In this document: positions 1 to 10,851 of the stretch, in pieces
How the letters are laid out: each line of letters begins with the position of its first letter
Position numbering within the stretch: position 1 is the first letter of the stretch
NCBI GenBank assembly: GCA_020740775.1
Contig: JAHEWK010000035.1
Location: 186,001-250,000 of the forward strand
Direction: 5' to 3'
Length of the DNA: 64,000 bases
From: Ilyonectria destructans
Lineage: Eukaryota; Ascomycota; Sordariomycetes; Hypocreales; Nectriaceae
Notes under the pieces: model-generated
The model's input: only the letters and a program-made list of their open reading frames with translations
Told to the model about the DNA's origin: nothing
Databases searched by the model: none
Translations under genes and position numbers: made by a program

Positions 1-2
1 GC

Positions 3-902
3 ATGGTAGGCATGGGAGGTGTCGTACGAGACACGGCGATCAATAACGATGACGAGGTAGTGGCCAGCTACTCCATCACTCTCGGATTGACGGAGGAGCT
101 GAACCTATACATCGCCGAGCTAGGAGCTATAGAGATGGTATTGAGATGTATGCCGTCTGGACTCTGCCGGCGGGATATGACTGTCATGACGAGCAGCCGC
201 TCCGCACTAGAAGTCATACGGCGGCCACGACAACAATCCGGCCAACAGATCATACGGCAAATATACGACCATATCAAGCGTCTCGAAGACGAGGGCCACT
301 CTCTCCGGATGTTGTGGGTTCCAGCAGGAGAAGAGGATTTCGCGCTGGGAACAAAAGCCAAAGCAGCAGCGCGGAAGGCCACAGAAGGAGAATGCAGACC
401 AGACGTGCCACCACATCTAGCAAGATCCACAAGGATAAGACTAGCGATAACCAAGCAGCGGCAAACAAGAACACTACCAGAAAGAGTCGGGAAATACTCG
501 AAGCAGATAGACACGGCACTGCCAAGCAAGCATACCCGTACTCTATATGACCCGCTGAAGAGGAAGGAAGCAGACGTACTGTCGCAGCTCCGCACCGGAA
601 TGGCGAGACTTAACAGCTTTCTGTGCAAGATAGGAGCAATGGAATCGGACACTTGCGAATGCGGGCAAGCATCAGAGACAGTGGAACACTTCCTATTCCG
701 CTGCACAAAATGGACCGCGCAACGAGAAGGCATGCTGCGATGCTCACAGACAAAGATGGGAAACCTATCATACTTCCTGGGAGGAAAGGCGGCGTCTGAC
801 GGTGACAAATGGGCGCCAGACATGCGGGCAGTACGGGCGACGATCAAATTTGCCATTGCAACGGGGAGGCTTGACATGGACCAGAAGCCTCAGGCACACT
901 AA
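3..902 (+). CDS. 3' part of a Tad-like LINE ORF2 (RNase H and C-terminal zinc knuckle), 5' end outside window
   Basis: The open frame runs from the window edge to a stop at 902. It reads as the RNase H-like end of a non-LTR retrotransposon polymerase. Residues about 5-125 have the RNase HI layout: an AELGAIEMVL helix, a second strand ending TSSRSALEVI, and a WVPAGEED segment. A C-x-C-x7-H-x4-C knuckle follows at residues about 219-233, usual at the end of Tad/I-type ORF2. The acidic residues expected in the second and last RNase H motifs are not visible (TSS where TDN is usual; ALGTKAKAAA where GNE.AD is usual), so the nuclease is probably inactive. The reverse transcriptase domain would lie upstream of base 1. 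The start at 3 is only the first ATG inside the window. Confidence 0.75.
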   Translation: MVGMGGVVRDTAINNDDEVVASYSITLGLTEELNLYIAELGAIEMVLRCMPSGLCRRDMTVMTSSRSALEVIRRPRQQSGQQIIRQIYDHIKRLEDEGHSLRMLWVPAGEEDFALGTKAKAAARKATEGECRPDVPPHLARSTRIRLAITKQRQTRTLPERVGKYSKQIDTALPSKHTRTLYDPLKRKEADVLSQLRTGMARLNSFLCKIGAMESDTCECGQASETVEHFLFRCTKWTAQREGMLRCSQTKMGNLSYFLGGKAASDGDKWAPDMRAVRATIKFAIATGRLDMDQKPQAH

Positions 903-1167
903 CTATTCAGATTGAATCCTACTAACATCATACAGTCTCATTTTGGCAGACCGTGCTTCAGCTGCTGAGGATAGGATGCTGAACACTTGGAGAAATTGGC
1001 CTTCAAGCAGGCCTGTCACTGCATATACATCAGATTGGAACAGTCAGTAAAGTGAAATTGTGGGGCTTCGGGTGATTATGGAAGAACCGTACGAAACGAA
1101 AATAGCTTAGCGCAAAGGCCCTCTGGGGTGTGTCCCCCCGGGCGAAATAAAATCCATCCATCCATCC
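903..1167 (+). mobile_element. LINE 3' UTR with (ATCC)n-type tail
   Basis: This non-coding stretch follows the LINE ORF2 stop and ends in GAAATAAAATCC followed by ATCC repeats. Related sequence recurs at 7915-8090 and 28563-28655 (minus strand), 51661-51721 (minus), 51900-51990 (plus) and 54141-54376 (plus). It is therefore the 3' end of a multicopy LINE family that leaves 5'-truncated copies. Confidence 0.75.
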
Positions 1168-1751
1168 GGTGCTGGGCAGGGGCGCGTGTGATAGCGCTAA
1201 CAAACCTCATTCATTGGGTACCGATCTGATGGGTTGATCCACTCGAATTTGCTAGGGGTCGTTCAGTCCCCGCCCCGTGCTGACCAGATAGATGCTCATG
1301 TTCGTCTGTGGTACAGAGTCCGGGTTTCTGTTCCTGAACTCAGTACAATCCTTGAGCTCGGCACAGTTCCGCCCAAGACACCTCTGGACCCTGATACACT
1401 TCTGGACCCCAGGACACTTCTGGACCCCTGGCCATTTCAAGACGCTTGACCATAGTTGTAGGTATAAAAACAGTTTCAGAATTGCTGGCTGATGCAATAA
1501 GCAACCGTATTTTCTCCATAGCTTGTCTGAGAATCAATTTCAACATCACTAAAAGCCATGGAAAGAACCCACCCCCCGCAAACCTACCCCAAAGGGCCCG
1601 TGCAGCTCTGCTCCGAAACAGTCCGGCGATTACCGAAGGTGAGATCCTCCGCAGTCAGAAGAGCGGCACAGACCCCATCCTCGCCCCATAATGTGGCCCC
1701 CCACTGCTGCAGCCACAGAAGGAGCTTAGCACATCAATTCCCGGAGCCTGC

Positions 1752-2467
1752 ATGATCTCGACCTCTCCAGGAACCACCCTCCTATCTCAGTTGCAGAGCC
1801 AGCAAACTGACTCGCACGCGAACAGGCCGACGCACACAACGCCAAACGGCAGTCTTCGGAGCCTTCTGTTCCACATTCGACGAAACCGCCAAATAGTTCA
1901 CCCCCGGCCCCGCATTCTACGCAGGAATTCTCCCGCAGCTTCCTCCAATACTCGGACCAGGCCCTGTCCGGCAACCCTCCCTTGCCCGCCTCAAACAGAC
2001 TGTCCTACGCCGACATCATCGCGAACTGCTCCCAGGACCGCACCTTCCTTGCCGGAGCCGCAGTTCGCCGCCGCAGAACTACCACACGCCAACATCAAAA
2101 ATGGCAACAAACCCCCGTCGCCCGGCAAGGGAAGACCTCCGGGGTTTCGCCTGCCTGGAAGCTGAGTCTCCGGCCCGGAACATGGCGAACTAATTATGTG
2201 ATTCGGACCCACGTCGCCACAAAACTCGGGACTGACCTGCACCGGATCCCGCAGGCATCCCGAGTCAGAACTGGGTGGGCCATCCGCGCCGCCGATCTAA
2301 CAACCCGCGGCCTCCTGGTACAGAGACAAGCCGAATGGGCCACAGACATAGGACCTACCGCAGTCGAGATTAGCAAAAAATGGTTCACATACGTCGTCCC
2401 AGAATGCCCACGGAGACTCACCGACACTTTGTATACTCCCAGAAGCAGGGTGACGATACCTCAGTGA
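1752..2467 (+). pseudogene. LINE ORF1 (Tad-type gag-like) relic
   Basis: The frame 1982-2467 contains SYADIIANC near its start and, further on, AIRAADLTTRGLLVQRQAEW, then WFTYVVPECPRRLTD. This order (TRxLLxxRQAEWA, then WFTYVV.xxPRRL) is typical of ORF1 proteins of fungal Tad-like LINEs. Proline/serine-rich sequence in another frame (1752-2165) probably belongs to the same ORF1 before a frameshift near 2000-2165. No CCHC knuckles follow, so the gene is truncated at the 3' side. It is a separate copy from the LINE at 1-1167. Confidence 0.6.
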
Positions 2468-2724
2468 GATTCTTGCTAGCCTGTGATTTCGGTGACCCCG
2501 CATGGCAAAGACAGGATACGATCACTCGCCTCATCGTGATTGAGACCATGCTCAAATGGATCTATGACAACCAAATCAAGTTGCTCGAGAAATACATTAG
2601 CATCGAACAGATAATGGAGACCATGAAAAAGAGCCTCGACGAACAGGGAGACTGTATCAAGCGCTCCCTCGACCAGCTTCTTACGAATGGCGGGAGCATG
2701 GGGTGCGGAACTGAGGACATGTGA
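2380..2724 (+). CDS. hypothetical short reading frame
   Basis: This 114-codon frame overlaps the end of the LINE ORF1 relic in another frame. I do not recognise the product. Residues about 40-100 look helical and charged (TRLIVIETMLKWIYDNQIKL followed by a second amphipathic stretch), unlike random translation. It could be a scrap of a larger coiled-coil protein or chance. The first codon is ATG, but its first part shares DNA with the LINE relic, so the start is doubtful. Confidence 0.2.
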   Translation: MVHIRRPRMPTETHRHFVYSQKQGDDTSVRFLLACDFGDPAWQRQDTITRLIVIETMLKWIYDNQIKLLEKYISIEQIMETMKKSLDEQGDCIKRSLDQLLTNGGSMGCGTEDM

Positions 2725-4907
2725 GTCAAACAGAGTATGCTATTGGCGACGAAGATGACACAGACCCAAGCGAGGATGAGGCAGACAGGTTCACGGACGT
2801 GGCGCATCTAGGCAAGTATGCTTGTTGAGTGATCCGTGGGGGGGGGGGGGCGGATGGGTGAGGCTGATAACATGCGTGTTGTATCGTGTTTCTGTGCTTG
2901 AAAGTATCACTGTTTTAGAGAAATAAGACATTGGTCTGCTCAGTTGCTCATTCTCGGGGTCCACCCCCGGCCGGGAACAAGGCCGACAATGGAGCCTATG
3001 GTGACCCGCCAAAGCGTCACCGCTGAAGGTCTAGACCTTGAAGGCAGCCGAAAACTTTGTAAGTGTTGCTGAGATGACGAGCCCGCTGTGTTCGGTCTGT
3101 TTCGTCAAGGGCGCGGCACCCCGGAGCCTACTGAACGCTCCGGGCACCTGCAGGGCCGGTGCCTGAGGGGTTTTCGATGATTATAAGGGGGCGGCCTCGA
3201 TCCACTTGAAGCAATGAATGAAGCGGTCATTGATAACTGATGGTTGGGTCCCTGAGGGAGTTCACCCATTAGCTTAGCGGGGCTCTAGAGTTGGTTTGCG
3301 GGATTATTAGGATAAAACAGGACGCGACCTAGACACTAAGTAGCAAACTCAGACTACTAAGGCCCCAGCGAGGGGTCCTTCTGGAAAAAATACCTTGCGA
3401 TATAGCCATCGAAGGTTTAGCAGGGAGTCTCGGCGGGGGACACTCATGTCGACCCGTCGTTTGATATAGTAGACTTTTTAGCCTATAAACTCGGGCAGCG
3501 GGGATGGAAAGCCGGAGCCGTAGAGATAAAAGGGGATTAATTATTATTAGTCAATAGCAAGGGTGTGTGAGTATTGGAGTGTGTGAGCTGGAGATGAGTG
3601 GGTTATCCGTCTGTGTCATTAGAGGTTAGGGTGCATTAGTTTAAACGGTGGCGTGAGGCCGCAAAACCGAGTATGGATCGAGACGGCAACCGAGACACTA
3701 GATCAAATAAGGCGGTCACGGTCGTCAATCAGGTCCCTAGAAACCCCACAGCTCACCCTGCCCATCGGTACCACCAGCTCAGGCCAGGGGACGATCATCC
3801 CAGATGGCCGGACGATCAGAGGTTGATGAGCCACAGGGGACCTGGCGAGTGGAAGTGGGTCCCTCTCCCGTGGGATGCGCAAGAGAAGACACGCCAGCGA
3901 CGTCAGTTAAGTTATCTAGATGGGGATGTGATGAGCGCCTTCGCGCTGGGATAGAGATAAAATGCCTGGACCTTGGCTGCGGCATGCGAGCCGTGAGATG
4001 TGATGGCATCATTGTTACGGCTCAAGATTCGAGATGCGCAGCGGCCTTGGGGGCGGATGAGATGACCACGTCCTGGTCTGATCAACATAAGCATTTATGG
4101 GATACAGTATTCTGGCGGCTAACGCAACGCCTTTGCAGAAACCCATGCCCCAGTACATTGCATCCGGAAACGGAATACGGAAATGGCTCCGCTCGAACCC
4201 TGGCTCCTGAGCGCTTGGGCCAGCTCTTGTCCGGAACTCGGATGTGCCGAGGACCCGAGCGTCATCCCTTGCGTCCTTGATGCCGATCCCCCGCGGCCTC
4301 ACTCCTTCAGATGGTGAGACCGCCGCCTCCTGGGGGGTTCAGCGGGTCACCAACGGCAGACGTTCAGGGGAATGATTCAGTACCCGGCTCCTCGCAGGTC
4401 CTCCTTTGCCAAGAGTAACCTGGAGCAGGTCCTGTCGTACGCTCGATTCAGGTTGATCTGGGGTTGAGGTGGTACCAACTTACATGGCTTCCCTCCCCGA
4501 TGATCCGAAAGATACGAAAGGAGGAGGACGCGTGTTCACGTGCAAGAAAGCCTACATCAATACAGCTATACAGAAGTAGTTCAACGCCTCCTGCGAACAT
4601 CCTTCCTTCGACCCCAGCTGCCTGCCAGCTGCCTGTCGGTCAGCCGTCCAGCTCTCACCACACTCGCCCAGCTGCATTGTTTGCTTGCCACTGTGTTATC
4701 CGCTCCTTATTTGCATCTGCCCAGAACGCGTCCACTTCGATCTCGCTTCTCCTTCATTCAACACGCCATGCTACCCCCTTTGGATTCTCGATCCCCGACG
4801 ACATCAGCGCTCCTGGCCCCTGGTCGTACGACGCAACATCATCCGCGACGCAACTCCACCCGACCGCTAACCATCATCGTCGTGCCGTCGTAAGTCCGCT
4901 GACATAG
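2725..4907. other. Long non-coding stretch, probable old repeat plus promoter of the kelch gene
   Basis: I see no convincing gene. It contains a run of about 13 G at 2838-2851, the perfect 14-bp palindrome AAGGTCTAGACCTT near 3028, and two adjacent inverted repeats near 3117-3167. Reading frames at 3673-4280 have no recognisable domain. From about 4560 the sequence becomes C/T-rich on the + strand, as is common in fungal promoters and 5' leaders, and probably drives the gene starting near 4908-4950. Confidence 0.4.
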
Positions 4908-4949
4908 TTTTCGAGGTCGTTTTTGGTTGCTTTGGGAACTTCTGCTGCG

Positions 4950-7241
4950 ATGAGTTTGCCCAAGCCGCCGATGTCGCTGGACGGTTCATGCTCCGTCATC
5001 TACGAGAGCATCCTTTACTCTTTCACGCCCGAGGCCTTCTTGTCTCTGTCTTTGGAGGAAGGCGCAAAATGGAAGCAGCTGGAGATGGGAGAGAAGGTGT
5101 CGGGGGCCGTCTGTGTTGGGGCGACCCCCAATGATGCCGCTCAGGCTGGCCTCTTCGTCGTCGGTGGAACCGGCGGCTCGGATGGCTACACTGGGCTGCA
5201 AAAGTATACCTACTGGACCGGCAAGTGGACTACCATCACCCCCTCCGAGTTAATTACTAAAGATCGCCGGTGGCATGGCTCGACGTACATCAAGGCCGAC
5301 GATGCCATCCTTATCTATGCCGGCAGCCGAGACGGAGTCCCGGCCCCCTCGGGCGAAACCTTCACCATCCAGGCGTCCGAGCCCTACAGCGTTAACTCCC
5401 ATGGCCCTAGCTCTAGCCCCGGTGTCAGGCCTATCCTTCTCAACTGGTCCGATGCCGATGCTTGCTTGGTCGGCGGCGACACTGGAAATATCGCCGTTGC
5501 CTTGTTCAATCCGACTACAGGCTGGAGGGAATCTGGAGCCACCTTGGCGGAACCCCTGTCGAAGGACTCGAGTTCCATTCAGGAGATTGTGATGCCAGGG
5601 GATGATGGCTCCAAAAGCCTCTACACCTTCGATCTCTCACAATCCCCCAACCTGGTCCGCCGATTTGTTCTCCAGGACGCCTCCGGCGCGCCCGTTTCCA
5701 ACTCGGCCGCCGTCACCAATGAGAAGCGCGATCTGTCCCTGGACGACTGGCCAGAGTACAACTCGACGCTTGCACCAACCGCTACGCGGCAGAATTTTGC
5801 CGTTGCCCAAGGCGCAGACGGCAAGGTTGTCTTCTCTGGTGGTAATTCCGAAAAGCCTCTTGCCATCTTCGATGCTACCGAGAACTCGTGGCTCGATGCC
5901 ACCGAGGTGTTCGAGGTCAAGAAGCAAATGGTTCTGTCCGACAGCACATTGACCTCTTCGGCTTTCTCAACTACCGAGACAGCTAGCTCGACCAAGTCGA
6001 CCAAGTCAAGTTCTACCGAGACGAGGTCGTCGACCTCAGAGAACTCGGAGATGTCGTCGACCTCTGCGACCTCGACTATCTTGTCGACAGGCAGCTCAAC
6101 CGCTTCTCTGACAATATCCGAGGCCAGCGCCTCGGCCACGACAGGTGCTACAGGTGCGGCCGCTGACAGCAGTGACGATGATTCCGGTCTCAGCTCCAAC
6201 GTCATCCTGGGTATCATACTTGGATCAATCCTCGGATTCTTGGCCTTGCTTGGTCTGCTGCTGTTGCTCTGGTCGCGGCGACGCAAGGCTAGCGGAAACG
6301 GTAAGGAGGCTAGCAGCGCCAAGGACTTTCCCTCCGATGAGAAGGAGCCGGTAGCCTTTGGCAACGGCCCACGCCAGCCGCTCTCGCCCGGTCAGCTCCG
6401 CGGCCATAACGCCACGCTGTCTCAGGAATCCTACTCATCCATGGCTATTTTGATAGATCGCACCTGGAAGCAGAAGACCAGTCTAACCCGGAAGCCTACC
6501 AACGATACGACTGGAAACTCCGGCAGCTCTTTGCATAAGCAGCTGAAGGCCACCATCAGCAAGCCGATTCTGCAGGAGATGCCGTACCTTACTCTGCAGG
6601 AATACGACACCAGGGGCGTTGCTTTCGACCTAACCGTCGCAGAACACCGACCCCGTGCGGGACCCATAGAAGCCCAGGACGGCATGCGGAGAAGCTCTGG
6701 CTGGAACCGATACTGGTCCGGCGGCAGCGCATTGCAGATCCTCGGCTTCGGTGGTTCCAAGAGGACAACCGCTGGCTCCGAGCAGAGCTCCCGCTACTCT
6801 GTGGCCACGCACCATCGTAACACGAGGGCCACGCAGGACTCGTCAACTATTCCATCGCTGATCTTTGACTTCCGCCCCGAGATAAATCGGGTCAATTCAG
6901 GCAGCCTTGTGGCTGAGCGCAATAAGATCCCCTTTGAGGATGGAGTAGCCGGCAAGATCGAACGCCCCCCCTCGAGGACGTCGTCGTCGGGCTACTCTAG
7001 TGGCATCCCGGAGAGCGTCAATGAAGCCTGGGACCCTACCTTCAGCTCGAAGCCCTGGGGTGCTGACCGGGCGCCTAGTAGCTCCTATAACCCCAGCTCC
7101 TACTTCGGAACGCCGCTCTCCCCAAGCGTCGCGGGCCGGCGGAGCCCCCCTACAGGTGTGAGCAGCCAGCCTCAGCTTGCAATGGCCTCGACATCGTCAG
7201 ATATGAGCTGGCTGAATCTCAGTGACCGGTCGCGAGTGTGA
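4950..7241 (+). CDS. Kelch-like single-pass membrane protein with Ser/Thr stalk
   Basis: This is an intact gene of about 763 codons. The first ~310 residues form a kelch/beta-propeller-like ectodomain (LFVVGGTGGSDGYTGLQKYT, WHGSTYIKADDAILIYAG, FAVAQGADGKVVFSGG). A Ser/Thr-rich stalk follows, then one membrane segment (VILGIILGSILGFLALLG, near residues 417-440) stopped by RRRK, and a ~300-residue serine-rich cytoplasmic tail. Such proteins are widespread and uncharacterised in Sordariomycetes; a cell-wall or cell-surface role is inference. The frame is open back to 4908, right after ACATAG with an upstream CTGAC, which looks like an intron end. The codons from 4908 read as the end of a signal peptide (FLVALGTSAA), so a short first exon may lie upstream. 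The ATG at 4950 is the first in frame after that point. Confidence 0.7.
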   Translation: MSLPKPPMSLDGSCSVIYESILYSFTPEAFLSLSLEEGAKWKQLEMGEKVSGAVCVGATPNDAAQAGLFVVGGTGGSDGYTGLQKYTYWTGKWTTITPSELITKDRRWHGSTYIKADDAILIYAGSRDGVPAPSGETFTIQASEPYSVNSHGPSSSPGVRPILLNWSDADACLVGGDTGNIAVALFNPTTGWRESGATLAEPLSKDSSSIQEIVMPGDDGSKSLYTFDLSQSPNLVRRFVLQDASGAPVSNSAAVTNEKRDLSLDDWPEYNSTLAPTATRQNFAVAQGADGKVVFSGGNSEKPLAIFDATENSWLDATEVFEVKKQMVLSDSTLTSSAFSTTETASSTKSTKSSSTETRSSTSENSEMSSTSATSTILSTGSSTASLTISEASASATTGATGAAADSSDDDSGLSSNVILGIILGSILGFLALLGLLLLLWSRRRKASGNGKEASSAKDFPSDEKEPVAFGNGPRQPLSPGQLRGHNATLSQESYSSMAILIDRTWKQKTSLTRKPTNDTTGNSGSSLHKQLKATISKPILQEMPYLTLQEYDTRGVAFDLTVAEHRPRAGPIEAQDGMRRSSGWNRYWSGGSALQILGFGGSKRTTAGSEQSSRYSVATHHRNTRATQDSSTIPSLIFDFRPEINRVNSGSLVAERNKIPFEDGVAGKIERPPSRTSSSGYSSGIPESVNEAWDPTFSSKPWGADRAPSSSYNPSSYFGTPLSPSVAGRRSPPTGVSSQPQLAMASTSSDMSWLNLSDRSRV

Positions 7242-7914
7242 AGCAGCCGCAGCCTCGACGCATAGTTACGATGCCCAAGTCAAGTCCGTCTGCACTCACT
7301 TCTGACGAGCACCGATAACCCCCCTAATGTTCTCGGAAGCATCGTTCTTTCCGACCACAAACTTGCTAGAGCTGTAGATACCAGCATCGCCTGCGCAGTT
7401 CAAGATGAAGTTTCGACAAAAAAGCAAATCACTCGCTCTCTCTTTTCAACTCTCTACGCGCACATACAAGCACGGCACTCCCTCACACCCTCCCTGGGAC
7501 CTAGATCCCCGGAGGAGAGATATTTATTTTTCGTAGTCTCTTGACAACCACCGCATGACTCGGCATCGATACCTCAGTCTCGACCTAATCTGTCTCATAT
7601 TTTCTTTTTCTTACTTGCTGTACGTTCTAGACGCGGACTCGGGACTGGTCATTTTCTAGATCGATCGTTGTGTTCTTATGATACTACTATCTCCTGTTGT
7701 ATGTAATTGGCTAGAAGCACAGGTGGAGGAGGCTGAAAGAGAGAAGGGCGGGGGAGGGGGGAAGAGGGAGAAAAGACAGGGTGGTGTTGTAGCAGAAGAC
7801 GATGGGGGGGCGGCGGCAACCGGTTTTGTATGTACCATTGTATGTGGTGGAGAGAAGTCGATTTAGAGGACCAGGGAAAATAATATTATTCCACTAAGAA
7901 GCACGACTCTCTTC
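7242..7914. other. 3' flank of the kelch gene, no gene seen
   Basis: Presumed 3' UTR and spacer. It holds a purine-rich tract at about 7730-7815 with G runs. I see no coding frame with recognisable content. Confidence 0.4.
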
Positions 7915-8090
7915 CTGGTGCGCTAGGCTATTTACGGTTCTAAGTTTATCGTTCGCGTCTCCCAGAAGCCCCACATTCTTCCTCGTCCGCTGATCGGTCT
8001 CGCCTCGTTTGACTCTGTGACAGGCCTGCTTGAAGGCCAAGTTCTCCAAGTGTTCAGCATCCTATTCTCAGCAGCCGAAGCATGGTCTGT
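7915..8090 (-). mobile_element. LINE 3'-end fragment (reverse orientation)
   Basis: The reverse complement matches the LINE 3' UTR at about 945-1110, including the GAGGATAGGATGCTGAACA block and the GGCCTTCAAGCAGGCCTGTCA block. Only the 3' end is present, as expected of a 5'-truncated LINE insertion. Confidence 0.65.
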
Positions 8091-8566
8091 CAACTTGAGG
8101 CTGTTTGGTGTTAGTATCGCCCGGTTTGGTCAGAGCTTAAGACCTTTCGTACCGAAAGGCATATAAATGTTGATACGATAAGCAGCCCGCAATAGTCATA
8201 AATGCAACTGTCATATTGTCTCTTGTGATCCAATCATTGATTAGCCAAATTCATATCCAAGCAATCAATGATTGCAAGCACGATGTCACATTCAACGGGG
8301 GATTTTGATTGCGTTGAAGCTCTTGATTTCTCTCTAAATGAATGACTGAAGTTGGCCTGTTTTATCCAAGTTTGATCCTATGGGTCACACAGCCCGTGTG
8401 TCAAAGGAGCCTTAGTGATACGATGTGATACGATGTGACACACGAGGTTGTCACCATAAGCCCACCCCATAACTAGTACTTTGTCAGCAGTCTGCACTTT
8501 AAATGGGCAGGACTGGAAGAGAGAGGGTTACTTTTCCTTCGCGGCTCGGCGAACCTTGGCTACTGA
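8091..8566. other. Spacer with small repeats
   Basis: No gene is seen. There is a 7-bp inverted repeat CCTTTCG-TAC-CGAAAGG near 8143 and a short direct repeat GATACGATGTGA near 8417-8440. Confidence 0.35.
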
Positions 8567-9124
8567 TCAGCCGGTGATGATGATGGCTGGTTCGGTGAAG
8601 CCCGCAAAGGTGAGCGTGTACTCCTCGAAGCTCAACACGTTGCTGGTCACTTCCGCCATCCAGTTCGGGTTCGGGCAGGTGAAGGTTGCCAGGAACTCCA
8701 CATTGCTCGTGGTCTGCGCCGGGACGACGAGCCGGCCGTTCTTCGTCGAGGTGAGGTCTGATGAGGTGGTAGTCGTGTCTGACTCCGAGAACGGCTCGAC
8801 AACCTTCTTGTTGACCCCTGGGTTGTGACAGACGCCGCTGATGGTGGAGGTGACACTAAGTACAACTTTTGCGTTGGTGTTGCCCACCCCTGCAATCTCG
8901 GTACCAGTACAGGTAACACCGCTTACGGTGCAGACCGGTTCGCTGGCACCGTTGGCGTAGTGCGCGCCTGGGGGGCATTCCCGAAGTCGGTGGCCGCTTG
9001 GGCTGTTGTGGTGAATGTGTGGCTCTCTTGGTGTGCACCCGAATACTTGGTACTGGTAGGCGGAGGTATGTGAATAGTTAGAAATGTTCCCGAGTTGATG
9101 GTACAGCAAACAAGCGGGTGCCAC
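8567..9124 (-). pseudogene. Small secreted-type protein, apparently start-less
   Basis: The minus frame gives about 185 codons. The last ~130 residues look like a real beta-rich secreted domain: CPPGAHYANGASEPVCTVSG, a CTGTEIAGVGNTNA segment, KNGRLVVPAQ, FTCPNPNWMAEV and a final YTLTFAGF. Six cysteines lie in this part. There is a TATAAAAGG box on the minus strand at about 9127, but no in-frame ATG between it and the domain. The neighbouring frame carries SHTFTTTAQAATDFGNAPQ, which looks like the expected upstream part, so a frameshift near 8980 is likely. An unresolved intron is the alternative. It resembles fungal hypothetical secreted proteins of unknown role. Confidence 0.45.
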
Positions 9125-10048
9125 CTTTTATATTTCCACATATGTCCATATAGCGTCCGGCTTACAGCTCAGCTTAAGATGTGTGAGCGTCATGCAATCC
9201 AGCCATCAATCTAACAATTACGTAGTCTAGATGTCAATGGGTCATCCATCTTTCCTTTGATAGGGTGAGCAGACATTGAAACTGCTTTACATTTCACAAC
9301 ACGAGGTAAAGAAATTGCCTTGCATCCCTTTAGTAATCCTTCGCCACTGTTAAAAGGACAGGATGACAACCATGCATGTCAGAACTGGCTCTTGTGGGGT
9401 ATACTTTCCCCAGAATTAGAGTTACAGTCCCCAAGCCTATCAGAATTTCCCGGTGCGTTATCGTAGCAGCTACATCGCATGCAGCGTGCACGAACCTTCT
9501 CTTATCAGGCTAAACCGTCGATTCCCCGTTAGGGGAACTAAGGACTGACAGCCTTGTCATCGATTGCAAGATTTAGCATGTGAAAGAGAGAAAGTTCATA
9601 GAGGCAGTCGATATACTTTTTAACTCGCATGATGCTTGTTAAACCTCTCTTAAATGTCTGTACTGCTGCAAAGGGCGGTCAGCGAGAATAAAGTAGAAGA
9701 ACAACTTCAACGTTAGGGTCACTTCCGCCATCACAGGGCCCCTAATCATGTGCACGGCGCTACTACAATTTGGCTGAAACAGCTGCTCCCTCCCCATGCC
9801 GGTCGGCCGCCCGTGGCGGACAGGGGTGACCCTAGTAGTACTCAGGTGCTAGATTATACGAAGTACAAACTCAGAGAATACGTTTCGAGTAACATCGTAT
9901 TCATCCATATCAGGGCAAGGTCAAGTCAATGGTTATAACTATCCTAGAGTGCAGACCAACCATCCAATTGACCCCCAACAAATAGCTCTGAGGAACGGCC
10001 TCCGGGACGAGATCCGAGATTTTAGCCACCGGTAACTTTATTGGAGTT
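9125..10048. other. Gene-free stretch
   Basis: Apart from the TATA-like box at its left edge I see no coding, RNA or repeat structure that I can name. Confidence 0.35.
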
Positions 10049-10127
10049 TTGGGTCGCATCTCCCTTGGCCAGACCGAGATAGACCACTACATTCAACGGC
10101 TTCTTCCGTCCCAGCCCATTGCCCAAG

Positions 10128-10365
10128 AACTACGAATTTGTTGGGTGCAATCGCTGCCACCAAATATGGTCTGCGCAACGCCATGGAGGATCAAAATCGG
10201 CACCTCGACATGTTTTAACTTCCTTACTGCCGAGGTTTACCACCTGAAGACGCAACTATCGCAGCACACTGATTTCAGCTGCGTTCTTATTCAGAAATAC
10301 GTGGCCAATGAGGCGAAGAAATCAGTGGTCCAAATCATCAGAAGTCGCGGAGGGCATGTTTGACA
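10128..10365 (+). pseudogene. Relic of an ATF/CREB-type bZIP domain
   Basis: The frame 10049-10363 carries FNFLTAEVYHLKTQLSQHTD followed by CVLIQKYVANEAKKSV. This matches, position by position, the zipper and tail at the C-terminus of the NLR at 43 kb (FDSLTAEVYHLKTQLLAHTD...IRNEARKAC). The basic region lies just upstream in a shifted frame (10150-10215: NR.AATK.GLRNAMEDQN), so at least two small deletions have broken it. It is a dead copy of a bZIP factor or of the same fusion. Confidence 0.6.
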
Positions 10366-10715
10366 TGCCACTGGAGCCGTTCAAAAAAGCCCCAGTACCG
10401 GTCTCCAGCCAGCCCGTAGCAAGCGTGTCACCTCTTTCCAGATGCGAACCAGAGCTCTTTATTGGGATGGGACCACAACTTCAGCAAGCGGACGGGATGG
10501 CATGGGCCTCTTACTGGGAATTTTGTTGACATCGGCCACATTCGCGTGGTATTATGTCGCTTTTGGCTAGCGATGCGATCATTACATATCTGGTGGCACG
10601 AAGTTGACTGAACTGACTTACCCTTGCTGCCTGTCTCCTATCGGGAGCGCAAGCTTGGACCAAGTCCTCATTATTTGCTGTGTCCTGCGGGCACTACGAG
10701 GCCGGCCGGAACGGG

Positions 10716-10851
10716 AATATCAATAGGATACCATTGGCCGGGCGCCGTAGGCGGCGGGGCCCTGGATCAGCCGGTCGGCGCCACGCGCCGCCGCTGGGGT
10801 TGGCGTGAATCAGCGACGGCTCAGCGGCGCCGTGGATATCCTATTGATATA
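10716..10851. repeat. Short inverted-repeat element (MITE-like, about 136 bp)
   Basis: ATATCAATAGGATA at 10717-10730 is repeated inverted at 10837-10850 with a GC-rich centre. It sits at the 3' end of the OrsD-like gene, which loses homology exactly here, suggesting that the insertion truncated it. No clear target duplication could be assigned. Confidence 0.45.

Noticed and set aside
68..877. Long minus-strand frame opposite the LINE ORF2
   Set aside because: It is the antisense of a clearly conserved LINE coding sequence and has no family content of its own.
1380..1440. CTTCTGGACCC tandem motif as a regulatory array
   Set aside because: There are only three imperfect copies in a degraded repeat region; too little to support a function.
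3804..4280. 158-codon plus frame
   Set aside because: The translation has no hydrophobic core, motif or family resemblance, and the surrounding DNA looks like old repeat.
5621..6364. 247-codon minus frame inside the kelch-like gene
   Set aside because: It is the antisense of the Ser/Thr-rich stalk; low-complexity codon use keeps the opposite frame open.
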